DNA of 64,000 nucleotides from Phycomyces nitens (GCA_022702545.1 JAHRBC010000001.1:1550001-1614000), one strand, 5' to 3'; counted from the first letter of the stretch, positions 44,332 to 56,258 are shown. The notes: generated by a model from the letters alone, not told the origin. Numbers and translations: made by a program.

Positions 44332-46380
44332 TTACATATTCTTAAATATCACTGCGCGCCCAGTCTCGTCCTTGTCAATTGGGTAGACTCCACTATTCTC
44401 AGTAGCAATATTTTTGGTAACAAGCTTTTGGGCATCAATGTCATCAATTAGTGTAGCCAACAATTCAAACATTCTGATCCATCCCATACGATCAGCAAAT
44501 GATTCAGGAATCTCTGCAGATCGTCGTTCTTTGTAGATATATCCTCCTGGCTCTGTTGGATGTAAAGATACTGTTGAAAAGATCATTACTTTGTCAATGA
44601 CCTGAATTGAGAACGTCTGAGCCTTGCAGAGGGTGGTGAATTTCGCAAATTGGCTATTTCGCAAGATATTACTAAGAAAGTGGATTGAACTGTGCAGATT
44701 CTTTAAAATATCGTCCCTTGCGCGTGCTGCAAGCTCATTGTCTTCACAAAGCGTGTTGTTTATAATTAAAACTGGCTTTTCTGAATAATCATATCCAATT
44801 CCATCGTGATATGACAATGCTTCATCACTATCATCTTCTCCAGACTTTTCATCAGCCTCGGCTTCTTCATCTAGAGCAACATCACACCATTCAAATCCAA
44901 GGAGACCCGTTTGATTTTCTAGAGTCTGGAAAAGAGGGATAACTCGGTCTATCAAGAAGGTACAGTCAGACTTGCAGTTGAATACTGGGTTTCGATAGCA
45001 TGTTCCTGCAAATTCCGTCAATATAAATTGAATCACTCGAATCAGCTTCTTTTCGTCCTTTGGTAACGAAGGGCTTGTTGAATATGACCACAGAAAATTG
45101 GGTAGCGACTCCAGGGGTTGCTCTAGAGAAGAGCGCAGGAGTTCAAAGGCACAAGGATACGAGTTCAATGTCTTGAGATTTGACTGTTCATCAAGCTCTT
45201 GGTTTACAATCTCTCTAAGATCCCTTGGTAGATCCGTATTATAGTCAGCCAGGATAGTCACCACTGGCTCAAGCTCTTTTATGGTCTCGTGTGGTAGCCT
45301 AAATTTTTCAGAGGAACAGTCTTTGATGGTTGCAGGATGAAAATCAAGGGTGGTCTTGCCACAGGAGAGAGAAATGGTCTTTACGCGCTTGGGTTCACTG
45401 TTTTGTCGAGACTCTTCAAAATTATTTGTCGTCTTTCGTGGTATATTTTCTGGCTTCGTCTTTAGGGATTTGGGCTCACTAATCTTCTGGGATTCTCCAA
45501 GGACACTTGTCGTCTTTCGTGGTATATTTTCTGGTGTCGTCTTTAAGCGCTTGTGTTCACTACTCTTCTGGGGTTCTTCAAGGTCACTTTTCGACTTTCG
45601 TGGTAGATTCTCTGACACAATCATCTTTAAGCGCTTGGGCTCACTGCGTCTTTGGGGTTCTTCAAGCTCATTTATCACTTTTCGTGACACACTCTCTGAC
45701 ACAATCATCTTTAGGCGCTTGGGTTCACTACTTTTATGGTGTTCTTCATGCCCATGTGTCGACTTTCGTGGCATATTCTCTGGCACAAGTTGTTTTGACC
45801 TCTTGAGATCACTGCTTTGCTGGAGCTCCTCAAGGCCATTTGTTGTCTTTTGTGGCATATTCTCTGACACAGCCTTCTTTGCCCGCCTTGGCTCATTACT
45901 CTGCTGGGGCTCTTCAAGGCCATTTGTCGTCTTTTGTGGCATATTCTCTGGCACAAGCTTCTTTGCCCGTCTGGGCTCACTATATTGTTGGGCATCTTCA
46001 AGACCACTTATTACTTTTGGTACTTTAGCAGGCACAAACTGTTTTAAGCGCTTGGATCTACTAAAACGCGGTCCATCATTATCTTTGATTGTGTTTGGTA
46101 AATGGATCTCAACGTGTGCTTTTAGGTCTTTCATTTCAGAAAAATGTTCAACACAAGAAGGACAGCCGTGATGAACATGGACGTCTGGTCGGGATTGTTT
46201 CTTGACTAGAGGAATATAGGTTATCGTGCTTGTGTTTTTATATCTCTCTCCCAAAGCGCGGCCAGGAAGGTGCAAGCCGTGACTGAGGAGATGTCTGCGG
46301 AAATGTTGCAAGGTGACAAGATCGGTCCTTTCACATACGAAACAATCATTGGATATAGATATAAGCTTTTCGGCTGTCAT
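44332..46380 (-). CDS. C2H2 zinc-finger protein with eight 26-28-residue basic repeats
   Basis: One frame of 682 residues. Two fingers lie at the N-terminus: an irregular one (C14-x2-C17 ... HFRRHLLSH) and a canonical C-x2-C-x12-H-x3-H (CPSCVEHFSEMKDLKAHVEI then H). Residues about 125-345 are eight tandem repeats with consensus LEEPQxSSEPKRLKxxVSEN-P-RKTT-N; each carries a basic KRLK/RRAKK cluster like a nuclear localisation signal. The C-terminal ~330 residues are a folded-looking domain with an acidic insert (DEEAEADEKSGEDDSD). I do not recognise that domain. A nuclear DNA- or chromatin-binding role is inferred. The long antisense frame opposite the repeats is a by-product. Confidence 0.8.
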   Translation of the reverse strand: MTAEKLISISNDCFVCERTDLVTLQHFRRHLLSHGLHLPGRALGERYKNTSTITYIPLVKKQSRPDVHVHHGCPSCVEHFSEMKDLKAHVEIHLPNTIKDNDGPRFSRSKRLKQFVPAKVPKVISGLEDAQQYSEPRRAKKLVPENMPQKTTNGLEEPQQSNEPRRAKKAVSENMPQKTTNGLEELQQSSDLKRSKQLVPENMPRKSTHGHEEHHKSSEPKRLKMIVSESVSRKVINELEEPQRRSEPKRLKMIVSENLPRKSKSDLEEPQKSSEHKRLKTTPENIPRKTTSVLGESQKISEPKSLKTKPENIPRKTTNNFEESRQNSEPKRVKTISLSCGKTTLDFHPATIKDCSSEKFRLPHETIKELEPVVTILADYNTDLPRDLREIVNQELDEQSNLKTLNSYPCAFELLRSSLEQPLESLPNFLWSYSTSPSLPKDEKKLIRVIQFILTEFAGTCYRNPVFNCKSDCTFLIDRVIPLFQTLENQTGLLGFEWCDVALDEEAEADEKSGEDDSDEALSYHDGIGYDYSEKPVLIINNTLCEDNELAARARDDILKNLHSSIHFLSNILRNSQFAKFTTLCKAQTFSIQVIDKVMIFSTVSLHPTEPGGYIYKERRSAEIPESFADRMGWIRMFELLATLIDDIDAQKLVTKNIATENSGVYPIDKDETGRAVIFKNM

Positions 46381-48502
46381 GACTGGGGCGTTTCTTGAAA
46401 GGATTCGTCAAGACTTGGGCTGGACAAAGTACAAGAGATATGCTGATGACGTATGGCGCATCTTCACCCATATAAAGATTTGGTCCTACAGATAACTTGT
46501 TTGCAAACAGTCACCCATAAAGAAGTATACATTGTTATTATGGTGAACATCTTGAGAGGATACCGAGTGCTAGTGATAAACGATAGTTTGTGGCTCGTTG
46601 ATAGTAAAGCTAATTAATCGCAATAGCAAATAGCATCAAACATTATGTATATATATATATATTATATATTATAAAATCAATCAGTACTTTTACGAGCTGC
46701 ATATCGAGCGGTGAACAATCACAGTACAGTAAATTCACAAACAAACTGTTTGTTATATTGCAACACCAAATGTCAACTATTAAAGATTAACCAGGATGAT
46801 AAAGTTGTAACCCAGTAGCGCAATGTTGGTGTATTGACACAAGTAACAAGAACAAAAGTAACCAGCTTGTTGAGCGTGAAACTGTCAAATAAGCAGATTT
46901 TGTATCTACGCTCTAAGATATCGCCAGACAAACCCATCATCTCACAAAGACCATCTCTTTGCGAAAAGAAAAGTACTATATTCTTTCAACATTATCATCG
47001 TCAATCCAATCCAAGAAGTTTAGCAGCTTAAAGTTATTGACATCCAAAGTTTGGCCAAATGATGCCCTCTTGCCATTGTTTTCATTGATAAGTTGGCTGA
47101 TAGCATAACATAGATTTTCTAAATGGTTTCTACAATATACTGGTTGATGAAGAAAGGTACCGATAACTTAATGCCATTGCAATATAATGGAGCGCAAAGT
47201 CTATCAAAAGGTCAGTGTGCTTTATATTCCTTTTTGTTTTCCAGGATAGTCTGAGTGAAATCACCTTTCATACGACATGTTTGCAAGTTGAAGATAGGGA
47301 TGCACTTTGGACCGATGAATCGAAAGTTCTTGATAATTTTGGTGATAATGACCTTTCCTTCTAGAAGAACCTTATGGTGGTCATATCAAGCATTTGGATT
47401 ATTCACAAATCTTCCAACTTCACAATTCAATGTCATGAACTCGTCTTTAATTATACAGCCAATCTTGCAGTCAATTTTGAAGCTCAAAGATTAAAGTCTT
47501 TTGTCGCCTCTGCAAAAGAAAAATAAGAATAGGACATTTATGTTTTGACATATAATGTACTTGCGACTTTCCTTTAAAGGTCGATGGGCCAGAGAAAATG
47601 AGATTTCAGATACGGCCCCAGAACTATAAAATAATATCCATTTTGGAGAAATCAGGAAGCTTTGACATGACAAAGATATCAGGGCTCAACTGATGTGTCT
47701 CGACATTACACATTTTGATGTTAGTCGCTTTGATCCCAATTCAAATATCCTCTACTTGCATATGAGCCAAGAGCTTAAAGTAAGCATTATCACTCGAGCT
47801 GCTTTGTATGATATTTTTTTTTATCATATTGTTAAACATAATGCTCAGATTAACACCCTGTCGTATGGTGCGTTAGGTGTCATATTTCATCATAATAGCC
47901 TTGACTTGATTCCATCTTGAATTTTTTTTGGCAATACTAGTCTCAACATCTGCTGACAATTCAGGATACCGTTAAACCAACACAATGTAAATCAAGTCAA
48001 CACATAATATAAGTTTCATGTACTTTTTTGATATACAAAAACCAAAGCAAGAAAGAGATGTGAACAGTAATTCATGTTTGACACTGTTTTTTACAGGTAA
48101 TATTCTTGACATTTCGGCAGGGTAGATTAGAATCGATTGTTGCCAGCTTGTTCGAGTTGTATGGATTGATTTAGTTTGGAGTCTTTACTGAAAGTGTATT
48201 ATTGATAGACTTTTTTTTTTGGTGACTTTAGTCGACAAGGTTTGCTCCCAAAAAACATCAAGATGATTCAAAAACTGATTCTTAATGTAGATTGCGATGC
48301 ATAAAGTATAAAGTGATTACCAACCCAAAGTCTTGCCATTGATCAATGCACAATTTTGTGACTCCCTTTTGCTGTGTCAATTTTACTGCAGCTGCTGTAA
48401 TCTAAAAGCGTGTGACATTGATGACGCAAAAATATTAATTTAAATACCGAGAATAATGGCTCAAAAAATCTTGGTATTTAACATTGCTGATTAACCTGCA
48501 TC
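46381..48502. other. intergenic with a probable decayed gene at about 46980-47920
   Basis: No intact gene. On the minus strand, fragments with protein-like composition appear in changing frames (NFKLLNFLDWIDDDNVERI, LINENNGKRASFGQTLDV, IIKNFRFIGPKCIPIFNLQ, LSFKIDCKIGCIIKDEFM). They have the feel of a broken F-box/LRR gene, but stops and frameshifts prevent a firm call, and plus-strand frames also look partly coding. The rest is AT-rich, including the Med17 upstream region. Confidence 0.3.
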
Positions 48503-51500
48503 ATGGATAATCATGCACCCTCAGCAAAGAGGATAAAACTGTCACTTGAACCTGGAATTGAACAACCAGCTGTAGACATAACAAATTCAGGCCATGAAAT
48601 CTATAAAACGTATACATATACACACATTATATCTATATTTCTATATACATAAAGAATGAGCGTACCAAGAAAGAAAGAAAGAAAAAAAAAGAAGAAAAAA
48701 GACTCTATTTATTATTATTATTATTATTATTACTATTACTATTATATCTTGATGTTTTTATTAGCCAACAAGCTCATCGACCCTTTCAATCTCATAGTGA
48801 ACAATCTCTTCCGGAAAAGTTGATGCAGAATGTGGATCGAATTTGGATGGAACGAGGCGATTGGCGTGATTTATCAGAATCAGATCTCAAAAAATCTATT
48901 GAATCGAAAGACACGGAAGAAGATCAAATAAAGACGCACGAAAATGAATCAGATCCACCGACACAACCTACAGCAGCACCCACACCCGGATTCGACATTG
49001 TCAAACTGAGAGAATCTGTATTGAATAAGCTATTGTAAGACCTTTTATGCACAGTTGTCAGTTTGAACCATGGACTTACAAAACTGGGCGGGAAATTTAA
49101 TAATTGGTAGCCATGCAAAGAGTGAAATTGATGTGGCTTTGGATGTCATAAACATTTTGGCTACTCAAAGTCGACCGGGAGCCGCTGTAAAGGATCTTGT
49201 TCTTCCACCAGGATCTCTAACAGCAACATATGTATCCAAGCCAAAGACTACCCTCAAAGCACAATTGGAAGCAGTTCAATTGACGTTGGGATTGAAGCGC
49301 AAGGTAAGCTAAGCCAAAGAAGAAGAAACTCTGTGGTGGGGATACTTTGCTGGATTGGAGAGATATAGAGTGTAGTCAAGTGGGTCCAATAAATATGCTC
49401 ATTTGTGCAGCAACAAAAAACAGCGTCTGCTTATCTCAAGGCAAGCGCATCCAATCTACGAAAATTGGTAGAAAACGAAAACTCGTTTTGGGAAGAGGCT
49501 CTGGATCTGAGACGCAACCACTGGCTGATGCAGGCCAACAGTAGCCACTCGACTCTTGGAAATGCAGGAGCAGGTCCAACCTACCTGGTTCAATATGGAT
49601 TTACAGATGGTAATGTCTGTATATTCAGTACAAAAGTGGGTATTAACATTATACGATACCCTTAAAAAGTTGGGTCAGACTTTAATGAGTCTTCTCTGGG
49701 TGATTTGGATCGAGCGAGTACAACGGATAATGAAGAAGGATCGGCCAAGATGGCTCTTTCCTTACCGCACAGTGAACCAAAAAAGGTTGTGGTATATGTC
49801 AGTCAACGTCAAATGGGATCTCTTGGCCTCAATTTTGATGTCTTTTCAGAAGGCATTCTTGGAATGACAACAGACCCTCGGTCTCAATCACAAAAGAGTA
49901 AGTTTATATCGTTTTTTGTTTCGGCTGTAGCAGACCTCATTGACCTTTGCGATCCAGATTCAGCTGGCCCGTTTGCCTTTCATAGTCCTTCAAACAAAAT
50001 ACAAAAGCAGTTACTCGATGCTCAGGCGACCATCTTTGATGCCGAATTATTTGCAGACGTAAGAAGGCAAGGCCATCAGAGAAAGAAAGAGATAGACTGA
50101 CGGGAGATGCAGATTTTATCAGAAGCACAAACATTTAACAGCGACATTCGAATGGCAGACGACGAAATGATCCTCACAATAGGCGGTCAAATCGATGTAT
50201 CTATCAAAAAAGTACCAGGCAGTACATTAACAACCGAGCCGAAAGTAGAGCGAATGACGACTCAACAGATGGCAGGTCAAACCATCGAACTTTGTCTGCG
50301 GCTGATGCTTATTCAGCGCCACCGATTCAATATCTGGAAAAGTAGAGCTCGTATTTTGTCTTCTAGCCGCAAGGTACAGCACCTCTTGGCATCTATTGGA
50401 GAGCCTTCATCGGTTGGTACCACTGCAGGTGTCATTAATCCAGCAAGCCATTCAGCCAACTCGGTTGCCCCCGCTGCGGTAACTGCTACAACCGCAAGTG
50501 CTGCTGGTAATCCCAATGCTTCTGCTGGTACTAGTAACTCTAGTGCTACCCGTTCTGGGCGTTCTCAGCAAGCCGGTCTTGCCACTTCACAGCGACCAAA
50601 CACACGCGAAACTCTTCCTGAAATACCTATACTTTCGCCTGTGCTGTCAATGTCCAAATTCTGGGTCTTGTTTGACAGATTACGCCATGTGGTGTATGAT
50701 ATTATAGACCCACTATGTGGAGAAGGCGGTATTGGTCTCACAGTTCATTTCAAGACTCAAAATGTACTACTACAGCCCAAGACTAATGTAAACCGTACAA
50801 GCTATGACATATACCCTAGCTATGGCGACATGGGATTCTGTTTGACCGTCAGTTTCTTGAAAGGGTAAAGAAAAGAAAAGAAAAGAGAGATGGCCTAGAT
50901 CAAAAAGGTTAAAAGGGGGAAAAAAGGAACCAAGCAGCTAACAAAACAACATACAGACCCTCTCTTCAATTTATCCTGAGCCAACAGGGTATCATAACTG
51001 TTGTCATGCCACAGAATACAGTCGTCTTGACCCAGGTATCAGAGTTTGAAGCTCTTTTGCTACGGGAAATCACTCTGATGTGTCTAGAAATCGTGTGTGA
51101 AGAATGCAATGCAGTCATTTGCCAATCTACACCTTACCTGGATTCGGACAGCAGTAGCAAGCTTATGTTTGGTTGGAAAGTAGATGAAGTGGAAGAAACT
51201 ATCCATGGCTATGTATGGTGGGCAACCCAATCAAAGAATTCAAAGGACTCACATACCTGGAGAGCAGTGTAAGAAACCAATGAATGCAAGGTATAATTGG
51301 TAGACTTATCCTCTAAAATTGCGTAGTCAGGTCCGGATGGTAAAGACCTGTGTGTCAGGGGAAATGAAGAGCAAACCAGCCTATTCTCTTCAGTTCCGGA
51401 TGGACCCACTTGTACCTACTACAACCCACCAGGGTGCTCCCAAACTAGTCCAATCAGTCATGTTGGCAAGATCGTTTAGTCAAACAGAGCCCAATTCCCA

Positions 51501-51591
51501 AGGTTGCTCTCTTACTTTCCGCGAGCGAGTCCGTAGACTGGCCATCTCTATAATCGAGATGGGATATCCTGAAAATGTACCGCCTAAATAA
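48503..51591 (+). CDS. MED17: Mediator complex subunit 17
   Basis: Nine exons: 48503-48609, 48765-49034, 49111-49303, 49411-49609, 49670-49897, 49958-50058, 50113-50864, 50957-51268, 51327-51591, giving 808 residues. Family blocks are KLMQNVDRIWMERGDWRDLS, EIDVALDVINIL, QKQLLDAQATIFDAELFAD and ELCLRLMLIQRHRFNIWKSR, then SPVLSMSKFWVLFDRLRHVV. Med17 is the central scaffold of the Mediator head module and contacts Pol II during initiation in the nucleus. An Ala/Ser/Thr-rich low-complexity insert sits around residues 475-525. Intron 5 (60 nt) is a multiple of three and stop-free, so its retention would add 20 residues. Intron 1 (155 nt) is the longest intron in the gene and contains microsatellite DNA. 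Confidence 0.93.
48709..48745. repeat. TTA/ACT trinucleotide repeat in MED17 intron 1
   Basis: About twelve TTA-type triplets, the last few changed to CTA. It accounts for the unusual length of the first intron. Confidence 0.85.
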
Positions 51592-52268
51592 TTTATGGTA
51601 CAAATCCCTTTTGTTGCATTATGCATAAAGAAACCCGCTGTAGAAATGCATTCTGGTTGTGCCTATTATCTGAGTCGAGCATTCCTGATGTCAATGATTA
51701 CACTATTCATTAAGGATGGTGTTACTGACAAGAAAAAAGATTCAATAACAAAAAAGAAGAAAATCCATGTTTGGTTGTATTAAACTATATAAAACAGGGA
51801 ATAGGCAATATAGTGCTCTCTTGGCTGTAAATTAGATTGTTCTTCTATTAGATTTGTACTGAAACTATATATAATTATAACAATAATAATAATAATAATT
51901 CATTTCTAATGAAATACAATCTTATTATTTTCAATTCGTAGAGTGTTGTACGCTACATTTTGTTTTACAAGGTCCAATGTGTATAGCAAGATTACAAATA
52001 TTTCGTCCTTGAGAATTAAACAAACATCATCTCATTTGAAGCTATTTCTTATTAACATCAAAGAATTTCCTATATGAGCTTCCACCCCTTGTTTTCTTTT
52101 AAGATTAAGAATAAAGGAGGGGGTTTTGTGCCATATTTAATCATCATTTTTAGCATGGAACGTTCCCTCATCAGGCGATCTGCATTTATAAACGAAAGCC
52201 AAGTACGAATTTACGAGATAAATAACAGGAGACATGGACTAGAGATCTATCAATAAATGTGTAGATGG

Positions 52269-52296
52269 CTGGGCTGGGCTGGGCTGGGCAGGGCAG
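52269..52296. repeat. (CTGGG)n short tandem repeat
   Basis: Five or six near-perfect five-base units, G-rich on the plus strand in an otherwise AT-rich spacer. Capable of G-quadruplex formation. Confidence 0.85.
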
Positions 52297-52536
52297 TCTT
52301 GTTGCTTGGTAACCCCAGTTACTAAGACACTGTTTTTGGACAAGGGGTATTTCTGGTCAAAGATTTTCCAGTAATCACACTCATATTACTATTGCTATTT
52401 ATTAGTATTATTTTTTAATTAACATTATATACCTTGACAATGAAGAATTTTGTCTAATATTTGTAGTTAAAGACGAGCATATCTCGCCCACCATTTCATC
52501 TATACATGTATATACTATTGCAAGCCATTCGTTGTC

Positions 52537-52545
52537 TATATAAAA
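52537..52545 (+). promoter_or_regulatory. TATA box of the 350-residue membrane protein gene
   Basis: TATATAAAA is 82 bp before the ATG at 52627, in the usual position relative to a start site 30-60 bp downstream. Confidence 0.5.
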
Positions 52546-52626
52546 AATCCTTTATAACTCCTGCTATTCATTTCTCCATTGGGCCGTGCGTTACCCTCTT
52601 CATTGTGCTCAGCATCAATTGATATT

Positions 52627-53679
52627 ATGGTATCAGGAGAGCCAACGGTTCAAGAGGACACCAAGCGCAAATCATCTTGTGAAATACCCACCTTATCCGC
52701 GGTGGAAGAGCCAGAGATACCAACGGATTCGACTTTTCATGTACCTAATATGGACCATATGATCACTCTTCAAGGTTCCGAAACAACAATGAACTTTACC
52801 AGCCATTTGTGTACCAGCCAGAGCTTTGGTATCCTCTCTTCAGACCATGCAATGGACACAAAACCATCGTTGGAACTTCCTTGCTCCGAATCCACCAGTC
52901 GTCCCGCAACAAGCCAGTCATCCCAGGCCCAGACTACCAATTCCCCTTTGGCTTTGTCTCCGTATCTGCCTCCTTCTCCGGCCCCATTATCATTATCATT
53001 ATCATCAGCATCATTATCATCAGCATCATCATCAGAACCAGCAGCAGAACCAGCAGCAGCAGCAGCAGCAGCAGTACCGCCACCACCCCCGCCACCGCCT
53101 CCTCCTCCTCCGCCCCCGCCTCCGCAACCACTGTCGCCCAAGTCAGGATCCCAGGAAGTGCTCCAAGTCCCACTTGCCGTCAAAACCAAAGGCGTTTCCC
53201 GCCCTCAGCGCCCCCAAGATTTGAAATTAGATATGAGTTCTACTCTAAGTCTTCCGATCAATCTCCATGGTTCCCTTACTCTTAATTCAAATATGTCTTG
53301 CCTCACAGGATTTTCGGATCAAACCTTGATGAACACCCCACGAGGTGATCGTGCAAAGCCATGCAGATTATACTCGTCTAGCTCCCAACTTAATTCTTCT
53401 GCCGCAGACTCCCTACTGTCCATTCTGCCTTCGCCATCAAAGCTCAGCCAATCTTCACAATATGTATTCAACCCACCAAATACATGCCTTGATTTAGCAG
53501 CAGACCAAATGGACATTAAGGACCCTGATTTTGGGTCAATAAAGAGACGTCCATCACGGCGTGGAGCATGCAATATTATGACTATGGCGTTTGTGGCTGG
53601 GCTTATTTTGTTCCTTTTTGTTGGCTATCCAGTGTCACTCCACTTGGCAAAACAAAAAGGCACCACAGTACAAAAGTAA
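52627..53679 (+). CDS. hypothetical single-pass membrane protein with Ser/Pro low-complexity region
   Basis: Single exon of 350 residues from the first ATG after a TATA box. The bulk is Ser/Thr/Pro-rich and predicted disordered. It includes a Ser/Leu/Ala run, a short poly-Ala and about 16 consecutive prolines (around residues 150-166). Near the C-terminus, basic residues (IKRRPSRRG) precede one membrane segment (MTMAFVAGLILFLFVGYPVS), leaving only about 20 residues after it. The arrangement and the FVGYP end of the membrane segment recall the N-terminal cytosolic part plus anchor of Kre6/Skn1-type beta-glucan synthesis proteins, but no GH16 domain follows here or downstream. That comparison is tentative. 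Topology is probably N-in with a short extracytosolic tail. Confidence 0.6.
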   Translation: MVSGEPTVQEDTKRKSSCEIPTLSAVEEPEIPTDSTFHVPNMDHMITLQGSETTMNFTSHLCTSQSFGILSSDHAMDTKPSLELPCSESTSRPATSQSSQAQTTNSPLALSPYLPPSPAPLSLSLSSASLSSASSSEPAAEPAAAAAAAVPPPPPPPPPPPPPPPPQPLSPKSGSQEVLQVPLAVKTKGVSRPQRPQDLKLDMSSTLSLPINLHGSLTLNSNMSCLTGFSDQTLMNTPRGDRAKPCRLYSSSSQLNSSAADSLLSILPSPSKLSQSSQYVFNPPNTCLDLAADQMDIKDPDFGSIKRRPSRRGACNIMTMAFVAGLILFLFVGYPVSLHLAKQKGTTVQK

Positions 53680-56251
53680 CTAGAAAGTATACTTTCTTTT
53701 TTTTTTTAAAAAAAAAAGAGATGAACATTTACTTATATTTATAATAGCTGCCTAGACATGCAATGTACCTACACATAATAACAATATTTTATAATTACAT
53801 TTTACCATATGAAAAAAAAAACCCACACACACACACACTAAATATTCTTGTATTTTCAGTAACAAACACCAGCTAAAAAAAGTGCTCAATACTACAATTC
53901 ATAGAACAATGGGTCCAAACAGGGGTGGGTTTGGAGATACAGAAATACAATGGATATGAAACTTTGTGTATTAATGAATTTATCCATATAAATGAGAGAG
54001 ATGAGTTTAGGATAAGTGAACCCATTGGTATCTGGCCCAAATTGATATCAAATAGAGGATGTACTACCCTATAAAAGTTGTACAAAACTCATATGTTTCG
54101 ATGAGGCCCTTTTAAGATGGTTTCAAAGATAATTGCTGTGAAGCCAAAGACAGATTGAGTATTTAGATAATTCAATTGTCATTTTAATTATCTCGCAGAC
54201 TACAGTTGTCTAGAGCGTAATCTGTAGAGTCCACTTCAGACTGCAGCCTATTATTATTATTATAAAATAATAATATTAATAATAATATTCGACATGGTAT
54301 AGATTACTGGACAAGCTGTAGATTATCCTCTAAATTCAACTATAAAACTCTAATACATCAAATTTAGAAAGTCATCTCTACCTTGTCCATGTCGTGATTT
54401 ATTAAGAGACACATGCCTAGTCTAAAAAAAAAGCGAGTTAATTTTTGATATGCTTTGAGTTTTTTCCATTGTCATTCACTAGAAAGCCTTCTTCTTTTTT
54501 TGCAATTGTCCCAATTTAGTCTGATCACCATACATACAAGAGGGCATTTGGCAGTAATATTCACACAATGGAATCAAGAGGGCTTTTGGCTAGAAAGGGT
54601 TATTAGTAGCAGTGTAAAAGATTTTCTAAATGACAAAAAGTTTATTGACTAGACTTTTTAGTAACACTTGAAACTAGCCGACCATCTACATCATATATAC
54701 AGAATATTCAATTCAGCCAAGAACCTTCTTTTTCTATAGTAGTTTGAAACAGTTATCAAGCGAGCAAGCCGTCTTTTATTTTATGTTTGCCTTGTGGCTA
54801 CAGTAAATCGGAACATGTAACTTTTATCTGTGCCTTTTAGCTGAATTATAGCTTGCGAGCTTGTAACCCCATGCCAAGTTGGCTTGGCCCAAAAAGAATT
54901 ATAATGATTCTAATAAAAAAATAATGTTCCATTGGTTTCTTGAGAGATTCCAAGTCTTGAAGCGTTTTGTAATTTTCTATTGTCAGTAAGCGTTGAAAGA
55001 GATATTTAATGGAACAGGTATAATCGGCTATTTATTTTAGGTTAAAATCTCCAAGTCAATCAAAGGCTGTAGTGATCAGATGCAGACATGTGTAATTCGG
55101 AGTACCATGCTAACACTGAGCTGTAAAAATAAAAAATAAAAATAAAAACACACACAAATGAGACCATTTCCTTGTAGTACATTTTTATGTCTCGACAAGT
55201 AATAGCATATATATTCTAGGAGGCCTTTAGTGATTTAGAGTTGAAGTGTATAGATTGTTTATATGATGACGTGAATATTGGATGAGATCATAGAGAGATA
55301 GTGTGCCAAACATAACAATACTTTGATCGTTCATTGTTCATATAGACTACCTGTATTTTTAGGGGGGAAACGTTACATATGCTGTGGTAATACGTTTCAG
55401 TCACTTGTTATTTAAACAATAAAATAATAATAATAATAATAAATAATAATACCAACCTACTATTTCTGTTGCACATGAGAGAGAGAGATGAATATCACGC
55501 ACCTAAAAGCAGAGCAGTTATTATAATCCATGGTCTGCTTGCTATAGAATGATTCCCACATCATACTGCAGCCAGAAATAATATCTGCAATTCTCTTAAC
55601 TTTATGCATGCAACTCATGAGAACCACACTTCAATTAAGACAGCTGAATCCAATATACGATCTACACGGAGAATCATATAATCCATATGACCCAGAAAAG
55701 CAACTCTCCTTATTGAATAAAAGTAAAGTGAATGTGCAAAAAGGAGCTTTATATATACAAAAACCCATCTATGGCCACTCATTGTATTCATGATTCTTCG
55801 GGAGAGTGCCGATGGCGGTTGGCAAGAGATAAAGTAGTTGTATTGGGTTGTCATAAGGCCTTAATGGCAGATGTGTAGCACTTCGGCTAAGCACCGATGT
55901 GTATATATATAAAAAAAGAAGAGTTCTGGCAACATGAAATATACGAGACAGAGGCAGACAGAGATATATAACACATGGTCAGACAATACCTACAGAAAGC
56001 GTATCACTAGAATAACCATTGGATACTTCGGATGGATCGGTTGGGGTCTGCCGGAACAAGCCTGGGTTCTCTAAAAAAGGGCTCAATATCGACCATTCTA
56101 TACAAAAGCATCCCAAATTGGGCCTTGAGGTAAACATCACACCTTTTATCTTGTCAAACTCTGTCTCCAAATGGGACCTGCCATTTTGTCGATCTATAGC
56201 CCACCTAATTTCCATCATCGCACAAACAAATCCGCACCAAATTATTCTCAT
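53680..56251. other. long intergenic region, no supported gene
   Basis: About 2.6 kb of AT-rich DNA with CA and AAT microsatellites (near 53820, 54255-54290 and 55420-55450). A frame at 55617-55793 (MRTTLQLRQLNPIYDLHGES) looks mildly coding but lacks other support. Confidence 0.4.
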
Positions 56252-56258
56252 TTATAAA
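56252..56258 (+). promoter_or_regulatory. TATA box of the 321-residue orphan gene
   Basis: TTATAAA lies about 60 bp before the ATG at 56316, followed by a pyrimidine-rich leader (CCCATTGTCTTTTTGTTCTT). Confidence 0.5.

Larger units (their letters stand above)
51592..52626. other. intergenic, no supported gene
   Basis: AT-rich spacer. It contains AAT repeats near 51885-51900, a CTGGG tandem repeat, and the promoter of the next gene with TATATAAAA at 52537-52545. Confidence 0.5.

Noticed and set aside
45380..46050. CRISPR-like array of regularly spaced DNA repeats
   Set aside because: The ~80-bp periodic units are contiguous coding repeats without distinct spacers, in a eukaryotic gene.
45350..46171. 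A 273-residue plus-strand frame opposite the zinc-finger protein
   Set aside because: It mirrors the tandem repeats of the minus-strand gene, which has zinc fingers and a consistent protein; the antisense translation is a repeated by-product.
52770..53285. Long alternative frames over the proline/serine repeats
   Set aside because: GC-rich simple repeats leave all frames open; only the plus frame beginning at 52627 has a start after a TATA box and a sensible membrane segment.
55608..55793. Small frame MQLMRTTLQLRQLNPIYDLH
   Set aside because: Mildly coding composition but no promoter, splice sites or similarity; kept only as a remark on that intergenic region.
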